From Amphritea sp. (GTDB lineage Bacteria; Pseudomonadota; Gammaproteobacteria; Pseudomonadales; Balneatricaceae), in the NCBI RefSeq assembly GCF_016744155.1, contig NZ_JADGEW010000001.1, positions 62,001 through 126,000 of the forward strand: a stretch of 64,000 nucleotides of DNA. The letters are read 5' to 3'. The notes beneath the pieces were generated by a model. The model searched no databases. It saw nothing but the letters and a program-made list of their open reading frames with translations, and had not been told where the DNA came from. The translations under genes were made by a program, and so were the position numbers. Positions 32,674-43,136 of the stretch are shown here, one piece after another; the stretch's first letter is position 1; every line of letters begins with the position of its first letter.

Positions 32674-33789
32674 ATGCTTCACCACCTCAGGGAATGGATT
32701 GCCCTGTCTGAACTGCCCGGGATTGGCCCCGGGCTTCTGTTTAAATTACTGCAGCGTACTCAATGTGTACCGGTTGAGTTGCTTAAGCTGAGCAGTGATT
32801 CCCTTAAGGCACTTAAGCTTCGCCCAGAAACTGTTCGACATATTCTTGCTTATCAGCAGGGAGGATGGCCTGACAGTGAATACCTCAAAATGGTTGAGGG
32901 CTGGCTGCAACAACCGCAACACTCTTTACTCAGTTACGATTGTCCCGATTACCCTCCCCTGTTAAAAGAGATCCCCGATCCTCCTCTGCTACTCTATGTC
33001 AGTGGCGACCCCGGCGTGCTGCATCTGCCGCAATTAGCCGTGGTGGGCAGTCGATCGGCCAGTCGGCACGGCGTTGAGCTGAGTAAGTCCTTCGCCAGTG
33101 CGCTTACCGCGGCTGGAATGACCATAACGAGTGGTTTGGCCAGGGGTGTCGATGGTGCAGCTCACGGGGCGGCTGTGGAGCTTTCAAGGCCTACCGTTGC
33201 CGTGCTAGGTTCCGGGCTACTCAAAATCTACCCGCGACAGCATAAACGCTTGGCTGAGGCTATTGTCGAGCAAGGTGGAGCGCTGGTTTCTGAATACCCC
33301 TTAACAATGTCTCCGCTGCCTTACAACTTCCCCCGGCGTAATCGTATTATCAGTGGATTGAGTGCCGGAGTCCTGGTGATAGAAGCGGCAAGGCGAAGTG
33401 GTTCATTAATAACGGCCAGGTTAGCGCTTGAACAAGGACGTGAAGTGTTTGCCCTGCCAGGGGCGCTAAATAATCCCCAGAGCCATGGCTGTCACGACCT
33501 GATCAGGGAAGGCGCGATGCTGGTTGAAACCAGCGCTCAGATTATAGAGCCTTTAGCCAGCTTGTTAGGGAGTTACTGTTATGATGAACGCCAGGTTGAG
33601 ACTGAATCGATAAAGCTATCTGACGATGAGGCTGAATTGCTGGAACAGATAGGTTACCAGCTAATGACACTGGAACAGTTAATCGGAGTGACCGGCCAGG
33701 CAGCCTCTGCTTTATTGCCACAGCTGGTGGGAATGGAGTTATCTGGCTATATCGAAAATACACCGGATGGTTATCAGCGGTTGATCTGA
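32674..33789 (+). CDS. dprA: DNA-processing protein DprA (Smf)
   Basis: Binds incoming single-stranded DNA and loads RecA during natural transformation. The Rossmann-like core carries VVGSRSASRHGVELSKSFA and SGLARGVDGAAHGAA, with NRIISGLSAGVLVIEAA and GREVFALPGA following. N-terminal helix-hairpin-helix-like and C-terminal winged-helix (DML1) parts complete the 371 residues. The ATG at 32674 has GGGAG five bases upstream; a GTG at 32668 is an alternative. Confidence 0.95.
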   Translation: MLHHLREWIALSELPGIGPGLLFKLLQRTQCVPVELLKLSSDSLKALKLRPETVRHILAYQQGGWPDSEYLKMVEGWLQQPQHSLLSYDCPDYPPLLKEIPDPPLLLYVSGDPGVLHLPQLAVVGSRSASRHGVELSKSFASALTAAGMTITSGLARGVDGAAHGAAVELSRPTVAVLGSGLLKIYPRQHKRLAEAIVEQGGALVSEYPLTMSPLPYNFPRRNRIISGLSAGVLVIEAARRSGSLITARLALEQGREVFALPGALNNPQSHGCHDLIREGAMLVETSAQIIEPLASLLGSYCYDERQVETESIKLSDDEAELLEQIGYQLMTLEQLIGVTGQAASALLPQLVGMELSGYIENTPDGYQRLI

Positions 33790-33898
33790 ATCTGTCGATG
33801 AGATGTATAAACCCGCCTTTTTTCGTGGTTGAAAGTTGTACAGTTTTAGAGTAATTTCCACGTTTTCCCGACTAACTTTACAAATTTTGAAGAAAATC

Positions 33899-34411
33899 AT
33901 GACTAAACCATTTGTTGCTATTTTGATGGGTTCCGACTCAGACCTACCGATTATGAAAGCTTCTGCTGAAATTCTGCGTGGGCTTAATGTTCCTTTCGAA
34001 ATGAAAGTTAGCTCTGCTCACCGTACGCCGGTTCAGACGCACGATTATGTAAAAGATGCAGATCAGCGTGGCGCGATTGCTTTTATCTGTGCTGCTGGCA
34101 TGGCTGCGCACCTAGCGGGTGCGGTTGCTGCAAATACCACTAAACCTGTTATTGGCGTGCCAATCGAATCCTCTCTGGATGGCCTTGATGCACTGCTTTC
34201 TACGGTTCAGATGCCGGGTGGAATTCCAGTTGCTACCGTTGCTATTGGTAAAGCAGGCGCGAAAAACGCGGCTTACCTGGCAGCACAGATCGTTGCAGTA
34301 CAAGATCCAGAACTGGCAGAGCGTATCAAAGTAGAGCGTCAGGCAAACACTGATGCAGTTATCGCAAAAGATAACGCGCTACAGGAAAAGCTGGCAAACG
34401 GCGAAATCTGA
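33899..34411 (+). CDS. purE: N5-carboxyaminoimidazole ribonucleotide mutase (PurE)
   Basis: Catalyses N5-CAIR to CAIR in purine synthesis. Class I features are visible: [11 protein letters not shown] (substrate phosphate binding), SSAHRTP, and [17 protein letters not shown]. The ATG at 33899 gives 170 residues, the family length; an earlier in-frame ATG adds an untypical leader. The partner purK is not next to it; tsaC follows 5 bp downstream. Confidence 0.96.
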   Translation: MTKPFVAILMGSDSDLPIMKASAEILRGLNVPFEMKVSSAHRTPVQTHDYVKDADQRGAIAFICAAGMAAHLAGAVAANTTKPVIGVPIESSLDGLDALLSTVQMPGGIPVATVAIGKAGAKNAAYLAAQIVAVQDPELAERIKVERQANTDAVIAKDNALQEKLANGEI

Positions 34412-34416
34412 TCGCT

Positions 34417-34974
34417 ATGGGCTGGTGGCATATTCGTCAGGCAGCCAGGGCGATGCACCTTGGAGGTGTTATCGCCTATCCTACTGAAGCGGTTTGGGGT
34501 CTTGGTTGCGACCCTTTCAATGAAGCCGCGGTTCACCGGTTGCTTAAAATAAAGCGTCGGCCTCTGCATAAAGGCCTGATTTTGGTGGCGTCCTCGATAC
34601 AGCAGGTCCAGCCACTACTGGATAATATTGCGCCTGAAGATCAAGTGAGAATCAAGGCGACATGGCCCGGTCCAGTTACCTGGATTCTACCTGATCCGGA
34701 CAACCTGATTCCCACCTGGGTTAAAGGAAATCATAGCTCTGTTGCTGTGAGAGTGAGTGATCACTATCAGGTAAAAAGTCTCTGTGATGCCTTTGGCTCT
34801 ATGATTATATCCACATCCGCAAATTTCTCAGACAAGCACCCAGCAAGAGATAAAATGAAAGTAAGTATTCACTTTAAGAATAAAGTGGATGTTATCGTGC
34901 CTGGTGAGCTCGGTAAGCTAAGTCGCCCGACCAAAATTTATCGTCTGGATAGTCTTAAACCGGTAAGAAGTTAA
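34417..34974 (+). CDS. tsaC: Threonylcarbamoyl-AMP synthase TsaC
   Basis: Makes threonylcarbamoyl-AMP for the universal t6A37 tRNA modification. The 185-residue YrdC-domain protein has GGVIAYPTEAVWGLGCDP, KIKRRPLHKGLILV (substrate-binding basic residues), TWPGPVTWIL, SVAVRVSDH and STSANFS. Short single-domain form as in E. coli TsaC. Begins 5 bp after purE, before hemF. Confidence 0.96.
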   Translation: MGWWHIRQAARAMHLGGVIAYPTEAVWGLGCDPFNEAAVHRLLKIKRRPLHKGLILVASSIQQVQPLLDNIAPEDQVRIKATWPGPVTWILPDPDNLIPTWVKGNHSSVAVRVSDHYQVKSLCDAFGSMIISTSANFSDKHPARDKMKVSIHFKNKVDVIVPGELGKLSRPTKIYRLDSLKPVRS

Positions 34975-34999
34975 AATTAGTACAGTTAGTGATGACTAA

Positions 35000-35941
<942 letters not shown>

Positions 35942-35942
35942 G

Positions 35943-36773
35943 GTGAGTGATCGTTACGCCGTCTTTGGTAACCCGATAAAGCATTCTAAGTCGCCGTTGA
36001 TTCATACGGCGTTTGCTCAACAGACTAATCAGGAGCTGAGCTACAACGCCATCCTGGTACCTGAAGATGGCTTTGTTGAGGCTGTGGATAACTTTCTCTC
36101 TGGAGAGGGTAAAGGTCTGAATATCACCGTCCCATTCAAGGAAGAAGCCTGGAAAAAAGCTGAATCACACTCTGACCGGGCAAGATTGGCAGGTGCCGTC
36201 AATACGCTCTACAGAAACGATGCAGGCCTGTTATGCGGTGACAATACTGATGGCTTGGGGTTGGTGGCGGATATCACTCTGAATAATGGCGGTGAAATAC
36301 GCGGCAAAGAGTTGTTGATTCTGGGTGCTGGAGGCGCGGTTCGCGGTGTATTAGAACCTATTCTAGCGCATCAGCCGGCGCGCTTGGTTATCGCTAACCG
36401 AACCCTGGCCCGGGCTGAAGCGTTGGTTGAGCTCTTTAGTGATTTCGGTGAGATTGAAGCTTGTAGTTTTGATCAGTTAGCAGGTCAGCAATTTGATCTG
36501 GTGATAAACGGAACGGCGGCCAGTTTGCAGGGCGAAGTCCCTCCCCTGCCCGACGATCTGTTGCGTGAAGGCGCCTGGTGTTACGACATGATGTATGGCG
36601 CTGAAACCACGGTATTTAACCAGTGGGCTGCAGATCATGGCGCTGAAAGAGCGATGGATGGCCTTGGCATGCTGGTGGAGCAGGCCGCAGAGTCTTTTTC
36701 GATATGGCGCGGAATCCGTCCCGATACTTCTGAACTAATTCAAGAGCTTAGGCATCAGCTGTTGACCAAATAG
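35943..36773 (+). CDS. aroE: Shikimate dehydrogenase (NADP+)
   Basis: Reduces 3-dehydroshikimate in aromatic amino-acid synthesis. The start is GTG at 35943, with GGAGG in the end of hemF. VFGNPIKHSKSPLIH binds substrate. The catalytic pair is Lys in NITVPFKEEAW and Asp in GDNTDGLGL. The NADP Rossmann motif is LILGAGGAVRGVL, then ANRTLARAEAL. 276 residues, family-typical. Coupled to hemF as in Pseudomonas. Confidence 0.96.
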   Translation: MSDRYAVFGNPIKHSKSPLIHTAFAQQTNQELSYNAILVPEDGFVEAVDNFLSGEGKGLNITVPFKEEAWKKAESHSDRARLAGAVNTLYRNDAGLLCGDNTDGLGLVADITLNNGGEIRGKELLILGAGGAVRGVLEPILAHQPARLVIANRTLARAEALVELFSDFGEIEACSFDQLAGQQFDLVINGTAASLQGEVPPLPDDLLREGAWCYDMMYGAETTVFNQWAADHGAERAMDGLGMLVEQAAESFSIWRGIRPDTSELIQELRHQLLTK

Positions 36774-36905
36774 TAACCATTAAAATCCTTCCTTGCGTGG
36801 AGTTTCTCATCGGGTTATAAAAGAAGAAGCTGAATAATGTGTTCTGCAGGGTTTTGCCAGAACGCATTCTCAGGTTCCACTCGCCAGCCGCAGGAACGAT
36901 CCGTC

Positions 36906-39281
36906 ATGGAAAAAGAGACCCGCCTGTCCCCCGATCAGCTGTACCGTCACTGCAACACTGAGTTGCTGCCCTTCAAAACCACTGAAACTCTCGAGCCCTA
37001 TACCGGTTTCTTCGGCCAGGAGCGCGCGGTAGAGGCGATGGAGTTTGGCATCGGCATGAAAAGGCCCGGTTACAACATGTTTGTTATGGGCAACCCCCAT
37101 ACCGGCCGGTTTTCCTTTGCCATCGACAGTATCCGTAGCATCGCTAAGAAAGAGCTGAAGAAAACCAGCGACTGGTGTTACCTGAATAATCTTGAAGAGA
37201 GTCGTAGTCCCCTGGTTATTCAGTTGCCAGCAGGCAAAGGCTGGGCTTTCAGGCGGGATATTAAGCATCTGATAGAAGGCCTCCTCACTGAACTGCCTGC
37301 CGCTTTTGAAAGCCCTTCATACCAGCGCAAGAAGAGTAAAGTCGAGCGAGACTTTAATCGTCTCTACGATCAGGCGATAGAGCTGGTAGACGCGTTAGCG
37401 AGGGAGCACAGTATTGCGCTGTACCGCGACGCCGGCAGCATCGGCTTTACCCCGGTATCGGATGGCCAGGGAATGGATGAGGCGGCGTTTTCTCAGTTAC
37501 CAGAAGATGTCCGGGATGAGTTCACCCGTAATATAGCCAAGCTGGAAGAACGCCTGAACGAAGAGCTGGCGAGCATGCCCAAGTGGCGGCGTGAAGCGGG
37601 CGATAAAATGAAAGTGCTGGACAGGGAAACGGCGCGCAGTGCGGTAGCCCCACTGATTCAGCCTTTGCGCGAAAAATACCACAACAACAATGGTGTGCCG
37701 GATTACCTGACGCAGCTGGAATCCAACCTGGTGAAGAACGCCCTGGATATTATCGAAGATGATAAACCCAATGAGGCGGGGACGGATCTGGCCCGGCGGC
37801 AATACATGGAAAACACCTTTGGTGTAAACATGGTGGTGGATAACCAGAAAACCAAAGGCGCCCCGGTCGTCTTTGAGACCCACCCTACCTACGACAATCT
37901 GTTTGGCCGGGTTGAATACAATTCCGAAATGGGCGCTCTGAGTACGAACTTTCAGCTGATCCGCTCCGGTGCGCTGCACCGGGCCAATGGCGGCTATCTG
38001 GTGCTTGAATCCGAGAAGTTATTGGAACAGCCCTTCGTTTACGGCGCTTTGAAGAGAGCGTTGAAATCCAATGAGATCCGCATAGAGAACCCCATGTCAG
38101 AGATGACCGGCATGGGCACTATCACGCTGGCGCCTCAATCCATTCCTTTGGGTGTCAAAGTGGTGCTTATAGGCACCCGGGAAACCTACTACCTGTTGCA
38201 AGAACTGGATCACGACTTCGAAAAGATGTTCCGGGTCGTGGTCGACTTCGATGAGGATGTAAAACGGGAACCGGCGACGATTCGCAGCTATGCCCGCTTG
38301 ATGAAAACCCTGGCCGATGAAGAGAATCTGGCCCCGCTTAACCGACAGGCCGTGGCACGGCTGGTGGAGCATAGCTCTCGTCTGACGGAAGATCAGGAGC
38401 TGCTCTCCGCTCATGTAGGTGAGCTGGTGGATCTGCTCTGTGAAGCCGATTACAAACGTATTCGTCAAAAAGACGACATCATTAATGATCAGCATGTAGA
38501 GATGGCACTACAGGCGAAAGAGCGCCGCACCAACCGTATCTCCTCCAAAATTCTTGACAGTATTCTCAATGAAACCGTCTTGATCGATACCGATGGCGAG
38601 TCTGCGGGCCGCACTAATGGCTTGACCGTGCTGGGTGTGGGCGATGTGTCCTTTGGTTTTCCTGCGCGAATTACAGTAACGGTGCACCCGGGTAATCGCG
38701 GCATTGTCGATATCGAACGTGAGGTAACCCTGGGTCAGCCGATCCACTCCAAAGGGGTGCTGATTTTGTCAGGCTACCTGGGTCACAAGTACGCCAAAGA
38801 CTTCCCGCTGACACTGTCAGCGAGTATTGCGTTGGAGCAATCTTATGGTTATGTCGACGGCGATAGCGCCTCAATGGCAGAAGTTTGTACCCTAATCTCC
38901 GCATTAACCGGCATTCCGATAAAACAGCAGTTCGCCATTACCGGCTCTATCAACCAGTACGGTGAAGTACAGGCGATCGGTGGTGTGAATGAGAAAATTG
39001 AGGGCTTCTTTAACCTCTGTAAAACCCGCGGTTTAACCGGCTCTCAAGGCGTAGTCATTCCGAAAGCCAATATCCGTAACCTGATGCTCAAGCGCGAAGT
39101 GGTTGATGCCGTAGCCGAAGGTCAGTTCTGCATCCACGGCGTTTCAACGGTAGACCAGTGTCTGGAACTGCTGATGGGCCGCAAAGCCGGACAGCTGAAA
39201 GAGGACGGCACTTTCACCCAACGGTCGGTGAATGCGGTTGTAGTTAAGCGGTTGCGGGAGATTGCTAAGGCTAAGGCCTAA
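36906..39281 (+). CDS. Lon-like ATP-dependent protease (AAA_32/S16 family)
   Basis: A 791-residue paralogue of Lon with an AAA region followed by a C-terminal S16 peptidase domain. The proteolytic dyad is visible as Ser654 in DGDSASMAEV and Lys697 in GGVNEKIEGF, 43 residues apart as in Lon. The Walker A segment GNPHTGRFS (62-70) lacks the usual lysine, having Arg at that place. The ATG at 36906 has AGGAA nine bases upstream; the open frame extends further up without a ribosome site. Monocistronic, with a hairpin over its end. Substrates unknown. Confidence 0.9.
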   Translation: MEKETRLSPDQLYRHCNTELLPFKTTETLEPYTGFFGQERAVEAMEFGIGMKRPGYNMFVMGNPHTGRFSFAIDSIRSIAKKELKKTSDWCYLNNLEESRSPLVIQLPAGKGWAFRRDIKHLIEGLLTELPAAFESPSYQRKKSKVERDFNRLYDQAIELVDALAREHSIALYRDAGSIGFTPVSDGQGMDEAAFSQLPEDVRDEFTRNIAKLEERLNEELASMPKWRREAGDKMKVLDRETARSAVAPLIQPLREKYHNNNGVPDYLTQLESNLVKNALDIIEDDKPNEAGTDLARRQYMENTFGVNMVVDNQKTKGAPVVFETHPTYDNLFGRVEYNSEMGALSTNFQLIRSGALHRANGGYLVLESEKLLEQPFVYGALKRALKSNEIRIENPMSEMTGMGTITLAPQSIPLGVKVVLIGTRETYYLLQELDHDFEKMFRVVVDFDEDVKREPATIRSYARLMKTLADEENLAPLNRQAVARLVEHSSRLTEDQELLSAHVGELVDLLCEADYKRIRQKDDIINDQHVEMALQAKERRTNRISSKILDSILNETVLIDTDGESAGRTNGLTVLGVGDVSFGFPARITVTVHPGNRGIVDIEREVTLGQPIHSKGVLILSGYLGHKYAKDFPLTLSASIALEQSYGYVDGDSASMAEVCTLISALTGIPIKQQFAITGSINQYGEVQAIGGVNEKIEGFFNLCKTRGLTGSQGVVIPKANIRNLMLKREVVDAVAEGQFCIHGVSTVDQCLELLMGRKAGQLKEDGTFTQRSVNAVVVKRLREIAKAKA

Positions 39282-39300
39282 CCGCGGAGCGGTTAGCCTT
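39273..39300 (+). terminator. Palindrome over the stop of the Lon-like gene
   Basis: CTAACCGC (39278-39285) pairs with GCGGTTAG (39289-39296) around a GGA triloop, extended by AAGG/CCTT with one bulged base. It overlaps the TAA stop. There is no U-run, so it may be a repeat or stabilising stem rather than a true intrinsic terminator. Confidence 0.45.
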
Positions 39301-39600
39301 AGACCGCGGCTTCGCCGCTAGCTCGTGGCTCGAAAAAGCAATATCAGAGTTAGTGGGACATGACTGCTGAATCGTGGGGGCTGAAATCACAGCTAAAAGC
39401 GGACATTAGCATGACTATCTATTGGTTTTCTTGAAGATTAGGTTCCGATCCTGTTGGTCGGGGGGACGAATCCCTCCAGGCGCGCTAAATAAACGTTATT
39501 TATAACGTTCTGATTCCATACGGAATTTGCTACACCATCCAACTCAGCTACAGGCGCATAACTGGCTTGATGTTCACGAGAAAGTGTAGCTGGTCACAGT
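39282..39600. other. Spacer with palindromic repeats before tRNA-Thr
   Basis: No gene visible. It holds a GCGGC-TTC-GCCGC stem (39306-39318) and a stretch around 39444-39490 that vaguely resembles a tRNA T-arm but cannot be folded into a tRNA. Nothing else supportable. Confidence 0.5.
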
Positions 39601-39676
<76 letters not shown>

Positions 39677-39906
39677 TTTCTTCTTAAGCTTCCCCGAATT
39701 TTCTTGATTGTCCATCACCGGAGAAACTCTGTTTCAGCTTTATATATACTGAGTTGGCCTGAGTGAATATGCGTGCCTGAATGCGTAAGTCCGATACAGC
39801 ATCTGGTATTGTAGAGCTATGAACACCGTGTTTAGACATCAGCAGAGTTAGATTGCGCTGTTCATAGTGCCTCATTAATACTCATAAACAGAATTAAGGT
39901 AACGAA

Positions 39907-41013
39907 ATGACTGAGGTGATCAACAAACAGGTGTTTAGGCTGTTTGTTACATTGGGAGTATTAATTCATACCCTAACGGGCTGTCAGTCTCTTCAAGATG
40001 TTTCAGCTCCTTCTGTTGTGACTACAGTAGTCGAATCCGGTGCGCTACACCTCATTGGCCCTTTTAAAACTGCTAACGATCAAGTCACCATAAGAGCGAT
40101 CTTTATTGAGAAAGACGACGATGGCCTAATCAAAGCTGGCGAAAGTATTAATCTAGGTAACTTTGCGTTTGTATGGTTGAATGATGAGATAGTCTTCTCG
40201 GTTGGTGATGAGGATGAGACTCGGCTTTTGAGTACTGATAAAGTGATTCCGATGTATGACTACTTGGCTTACAGAGGTTACTGTTTAAGAAAATCTAATG
40301 GATCCTTCAGTATTATTCTGGGGGGAAATTACTCAGGTACAGTCAATGCTTCACGCCCAGCTGACCTGTACTTCATCTACTTTGATCATGCTACAAACCA
40401 AGTTAGCTTCAAGACAGTAACTGAAGACTTTCTTCATACGAAAGGTTGTGTTGATACCATCGATGACTTCATCAGCTTTAGAGAGGAGGCGTTAGAATCT
40501 GAAAAACAATTGCTGTTATCCCTACAGCCTCAGTCTCATAGCGAAGATCAGTTGGAAGGCAGGGATTTTGAAGAAAAATCGGTAGCGCTACTACCTCAGG
40601 ACCCACGACCTGCTATTCAGAAACACTTTCAGATGTACCGTAGATATTATCAGTCTGAGCAATGTCAGGATGAGGAGTATAAAGAGCTTAATTCTAATGC
40701 CTGTCTACAGAGTAACAGTCAGTTTTCATTGGTAGCCAAGCATTCAACATATGAGATTCATCGTCTCGAGTTCATCCTTGATTGCTCAAGCAAAGGGTTG
40801 GACCTACTGTATTTAACTGAAGAGAATAGCTGGTATAACCTGTACAGTATTCCTACAGGTTGCTCTAAACACTTTCTTTTCTATCCGGTGTATCAGGAGC
40901 TGGGATCTGAAGAGGTTTCTATGGAGTTATGCACATACTGCATGCACTGGGGAACATGGGAAGGTTTTGTGCTGGACTTCTCAAAGATGCTCATAAGGAA
41001 AGCTGATGAGTAA
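39907..41013 (+). CDS. Unrecognised lipoprotein next to tRNA-Thr
   Basis: I do not recognise this 368-residue protein. It has a lipoprotein signal: a hydrophobic stretch (about 11-25) ending in the lipobox LTGC with Cys26. The mature part is acidic and shows no known domain. It has several cysteines (CVDT, CQDEEY, CLQSN, LDCSS, CTYC). A region around 205-240 (SHSEDQLEGRDFEE) looks like a flexible linker. Base composition is more AT-rich than the neighbours, and it is bounded by a tRNA and by palindromes, which suggests acquisition by transfer. Envelope location is inferred. Confidence 0.6.
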   Translation: MTEVINKQVFRLFVTLGVLIHTLTGCQSLQDVSAPSVVTTVVESGALHLIGPFKTANDQVTIRAIFIEKDDDGLIKAGESINLGNFAFVWLNDEIVFSVGDEDETRLLSTDKVIPMYDYLAYRGYCLRKSNGSFSIILGGNYSGTVNASRPADLYFIYFDHATNQVSFKTVTEDFLHTKGCVDTIDDFISFREEALESEKQLLLSLQPQSHSEDQLEGRDFEEKSVALLPQDPRPAIQKHFQMYRRYYQSEQCQDEEYKELNSNACLQSNSQFSLVAKHSTYEIHRLEFILDCSSKGLDLLYLTEENSWYNLYSIPTGCSKHFLFYPVYQELGSEEVSMELCTYCMHWGTWEGFVLDFSKMLIRKADE

Positions 41014-41046
41014 CCTGTCATGTTACTACTGCGTAAAAATAATGGG

Positions 41047-41112
41047 GTCAGAGTGATTGGTTTGGCTGCTGTAAGCAGCCGTACTCTCTTTGGCGTTAAT
41101 ATCCACTCTGAC
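41047..41112. repeat. 66-bp inverted-repeat element
   Basis: GTCAGAGTG (41047-41055) and CACTCTGAC (41104-41112) are perfect 9-bp inverted ends. Inside lies a perfect hairpin GGCTGCT-GTA-AGCAGCC (41064-41080). The left end is preceded by ATGGGG. The form suggests a small palindromic or miniature mobile element, just after the orphan lipoprotein gene. Confidence 0.5.
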
Positions 41113-41132
41113 ATGAAAGCAGACGTCCAGCT

Positions 41133-41167
41133 CTTGCTTTTTCTAGCAAGGAAACGAAGTTTCCGTC
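41133..41167 (+). repeat. Intergenic GAA-triloop palindrome, copy near 41.15 kb
   Basis: GGAAAC-GAA-GTTTCC (41150-41164) is preceded by AGCAAG and followed by GTC. It shares the layout AGCAAG-stem-GAA-stem-GTC with 43094-43119, although the stem bases differ. A second stem CTTGCT/AGCAAG (41133-41150) overlaps its left side. The rest of the 41014-41366 spacer shows no gene. Confidence 0.5.
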
Positions 41168-41366
41168 TAACCACCAGCTAGCCGTGCAGCGGCGGTCTAG
41201 CCACTCCCCTTAGCGAAGCGCGTTCTAACAACTTCACTATTGCCCGGAATCGGATATCCATAATTTAACCTAAGCAAGTACTCATATTGGTACTACACAA
41301 TCTTCCAGAAAGCTCCGACATGTCGCACTATTGGAATGTAGCTTAGCGAGCTAATCGGAGTTCCCC

Positions 41367-43007
41367 ATGAAGATCCGCAGTAAGGTTTTGATCAGTTTCA
41401 TCTCCCTGGTTATCTTGATAGCTCTGGCCATCGAGTTGTTAATGCATAGCTTTATTCAGCCACAGTTTGCCGAGCTGGAAAAAACACAGCTACAAAGAGA
41501 TATACGTTCAGTTGAAAATCTTATTGCGCAGGAAGCTCGCCGTATTGAAACTACGGCCCATGATTGGGGTGTTTGGGACCAGACTTATACCTTTATTGAA
41601 GATCAGAATCAGGACTATTTTAATTCCAACCTATATCCTGAACTAAACGATGACCTCGAACTAGATTTTGCTTTCATCCTTAATAGCCAAGGTCAGGTTA
41701 TATGGAAGCTGGAACGTTTTAGCTTACAGCCTTCTGTATTCCTTCCTGCAAATTTCTGGCCGATCAATCATCCGCTTTTTAATCAACCAGAAGTTACTGC
41801 CACTGGGCTAGCCGTGACCTCGAATGGACCGCTGATATTTGCCGTATCAAAAGTTACTCAAGGAAAAGAGAACGATCCCAGCAATGGAATACTGGTATTT
41901 GGTCGCTATCTGAATGAAGAGCTTATTCATACATTCCGTGAACATACTCTGCAACCTATTAGTATCAATACTGTTAAATCCTCGGAAGTCGGTCTTAAAG
42001 TAAGCTTTCCGAGTAATATGGAAGCGGTCAGTCAGGTGCTTTTACCTCTATTCAATAGTTCGGAGCAGAAGCTGCAAGTCACCCTGAAGATACCTCGAGA
42101 GCTGAACCAACAGGCATTGGATACTATACATGCAGTAACCCTACTAACATTTTTCTCGGGCCTAATTCTGACCCTGATGGTTTATCTGTTTCTGAGTCGC
42201 CATATCCTTATCCCTATAGGGCGCCTGAATAAGCAGGCTGAAGCTTTTGGACAGGATAGTCAAAGTGTACAGTTTAGCGATAGCAAGCGTACCGATGAGA
42301 TCGGTGCCCTGTTCAAAACCTTCAGATTAATGGCAAACAAAATTCTTTCATATCAACGTAAACTGGTGCAGGAGAAAGATGTTTTCCAGCAAGCTAGCAT
42401 GACTGATCAACTTACCGGACTTAATAACCGCCGATATCTGGATACTGTTCTTTATGAGAGCGTGAATAATCAGGAGGGGGTGATCTGGCAGTTGATGATG
42501 CTTGATTTGGACCACTTCAAACAAGTGAATGATCACTACGGTCACGATGTTGGCGATAAAGTTTTACAGCAGTTTTCCAAGATTCTTCAAGGTTGCGCTC
42601 GCCATGGTGATCATATTATTCGCTACGGTGGTGAAGAATTTCTTATCGCTACAAGAGATCAGGGCTACGATACAGCAGAAATATTAGCAGAAAGGTTACT
42701 GCAGGAGATGGCAGAAACCCCTTTAGGGAATAGTGATAACTCTTTCCATAAAACTTGCTCTATAGGCTTTTTCTGCTTCCGTGCTCCTATGCTGATTAGC
42801 CTCGATGATCTGGAACGTTATATCAGTTTTGCTGACACTGCACTGTATGCAGCCAAAAATAGTGGCCGTAACCGCTGGATCGGAATTCAGGCAAAAAACG
42901 GGAAAATTCCTATTGATCATCGTAGTCTTATCAAGCTGATTAAAGAACAAAACGTAGATATTGTCAGTTCTGAGTCCCTTAGCCAGACCCGTATAGACTG
43001 GGCTTAA
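41367..43007 (+). CDS. Membrane diguanylate cyclase with CHASE4 and HAMP domains
   Basis: Likely makes cyclic di-GMP in response to an extracytoplasmic signal. TM1 is about 7-29. A periplasmic CHASE4-type sensor (about 36-250, with ETTAHDWGVWDQTYTF) follows, then TM2 (about 256-277), HAMP (278-330) and GGDEF. The active site is GGEEF (421-425) with the preceding DLDHFKQVNDHYGHDVGD. An inhibitory I-site RxxD (RHGD, 412-415) sits five residues before it, predicting product feedback. 546 residues, standing alone. Confidence 0.93.
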   Translation: MKIRSKVLISFISLVILIALAIELLMHSFIQPQFAELEKTQLQRDIRSVENLIAQEARRIETTAHDWGVWDQTYTFIEDQNQDYFNSNLYPELNDDLELDFAFILNSQGQVIWKLERFSLQPSVFLPANFWPINHPLFNQPEVTATGLAVTSNGPLIFAVSKVTQGKENDPSNGILVFGRYLNEELIHTFREHTLQPISINTVKSSEVGLKVSFPSNMEAVSQVLLPLFNSSEQKLQVTLKIPRELNQQALDTIHAVTLLTFFSGLILTLMVYLFLSRHILIPIGRLNKQAEAFGQDSQSVQFSDSKRTDEIGALFKTFRLMANKILSYQRKLVQEKDVFQQASMTDQLTGLNNRRYLDTVLYESVNNQEGVIWQLMMLDLDHFKQVNDHYGHDVGDKVLQQFSKILQGCARHGDHIIRYGGEEFLIATRDQGYDTAEILAERLLQEMAETPLGNSDNSFHKTCSIGFFCFRAPMLISLDDLERYISFADTALYAAKNSGRNRWIGIQAKNGKIPIDHRSLIKLIKEQNVDIVSSESLSQTRIDWA

Positions 43008-43093
43008 TAATCTGAGTGAAAGTGATGAAAAAGGGACAGATTTATTTTTTATCGCTTTAGTAGCTTAAGAAATAAACCGGTCTCCTCTCTTTC

Positions 43094-43119
43094 GAGCAAG
43101 TAAAACGAAGTTTTACGTC
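43094..43119 (+). repeat. Intergenic GAA-triloop palindrome, copy near 43.1 kb
   Basis: GTAAAAC-GAA-GTTTTAC (43100-43116) is flanked by CGAGCAA and GTCGAGC. The flanks and triloop match the copy at 41145-41167 while the stem differs with pairing kept. It lies between convergent genes. Confidence 0.5.
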
Positions 43120-43136
43120 GAGCAACGAACAACGAG

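Noticed and set aside
33850..33895. PurR operator before purE
   Set aside because: Only one half (ACGTTTTC) resembles the operator; the other half is absent.
39444..39490. Degenerate tRNA 3' half or attachment site upstream of tRNA-Thr
   Set aside because: A T-arm-like GGGGGACGAATCCCTCC is present, but no matching acceptor or anticodon arm can be drawn and it does not repeat the tRNA-Thr end.
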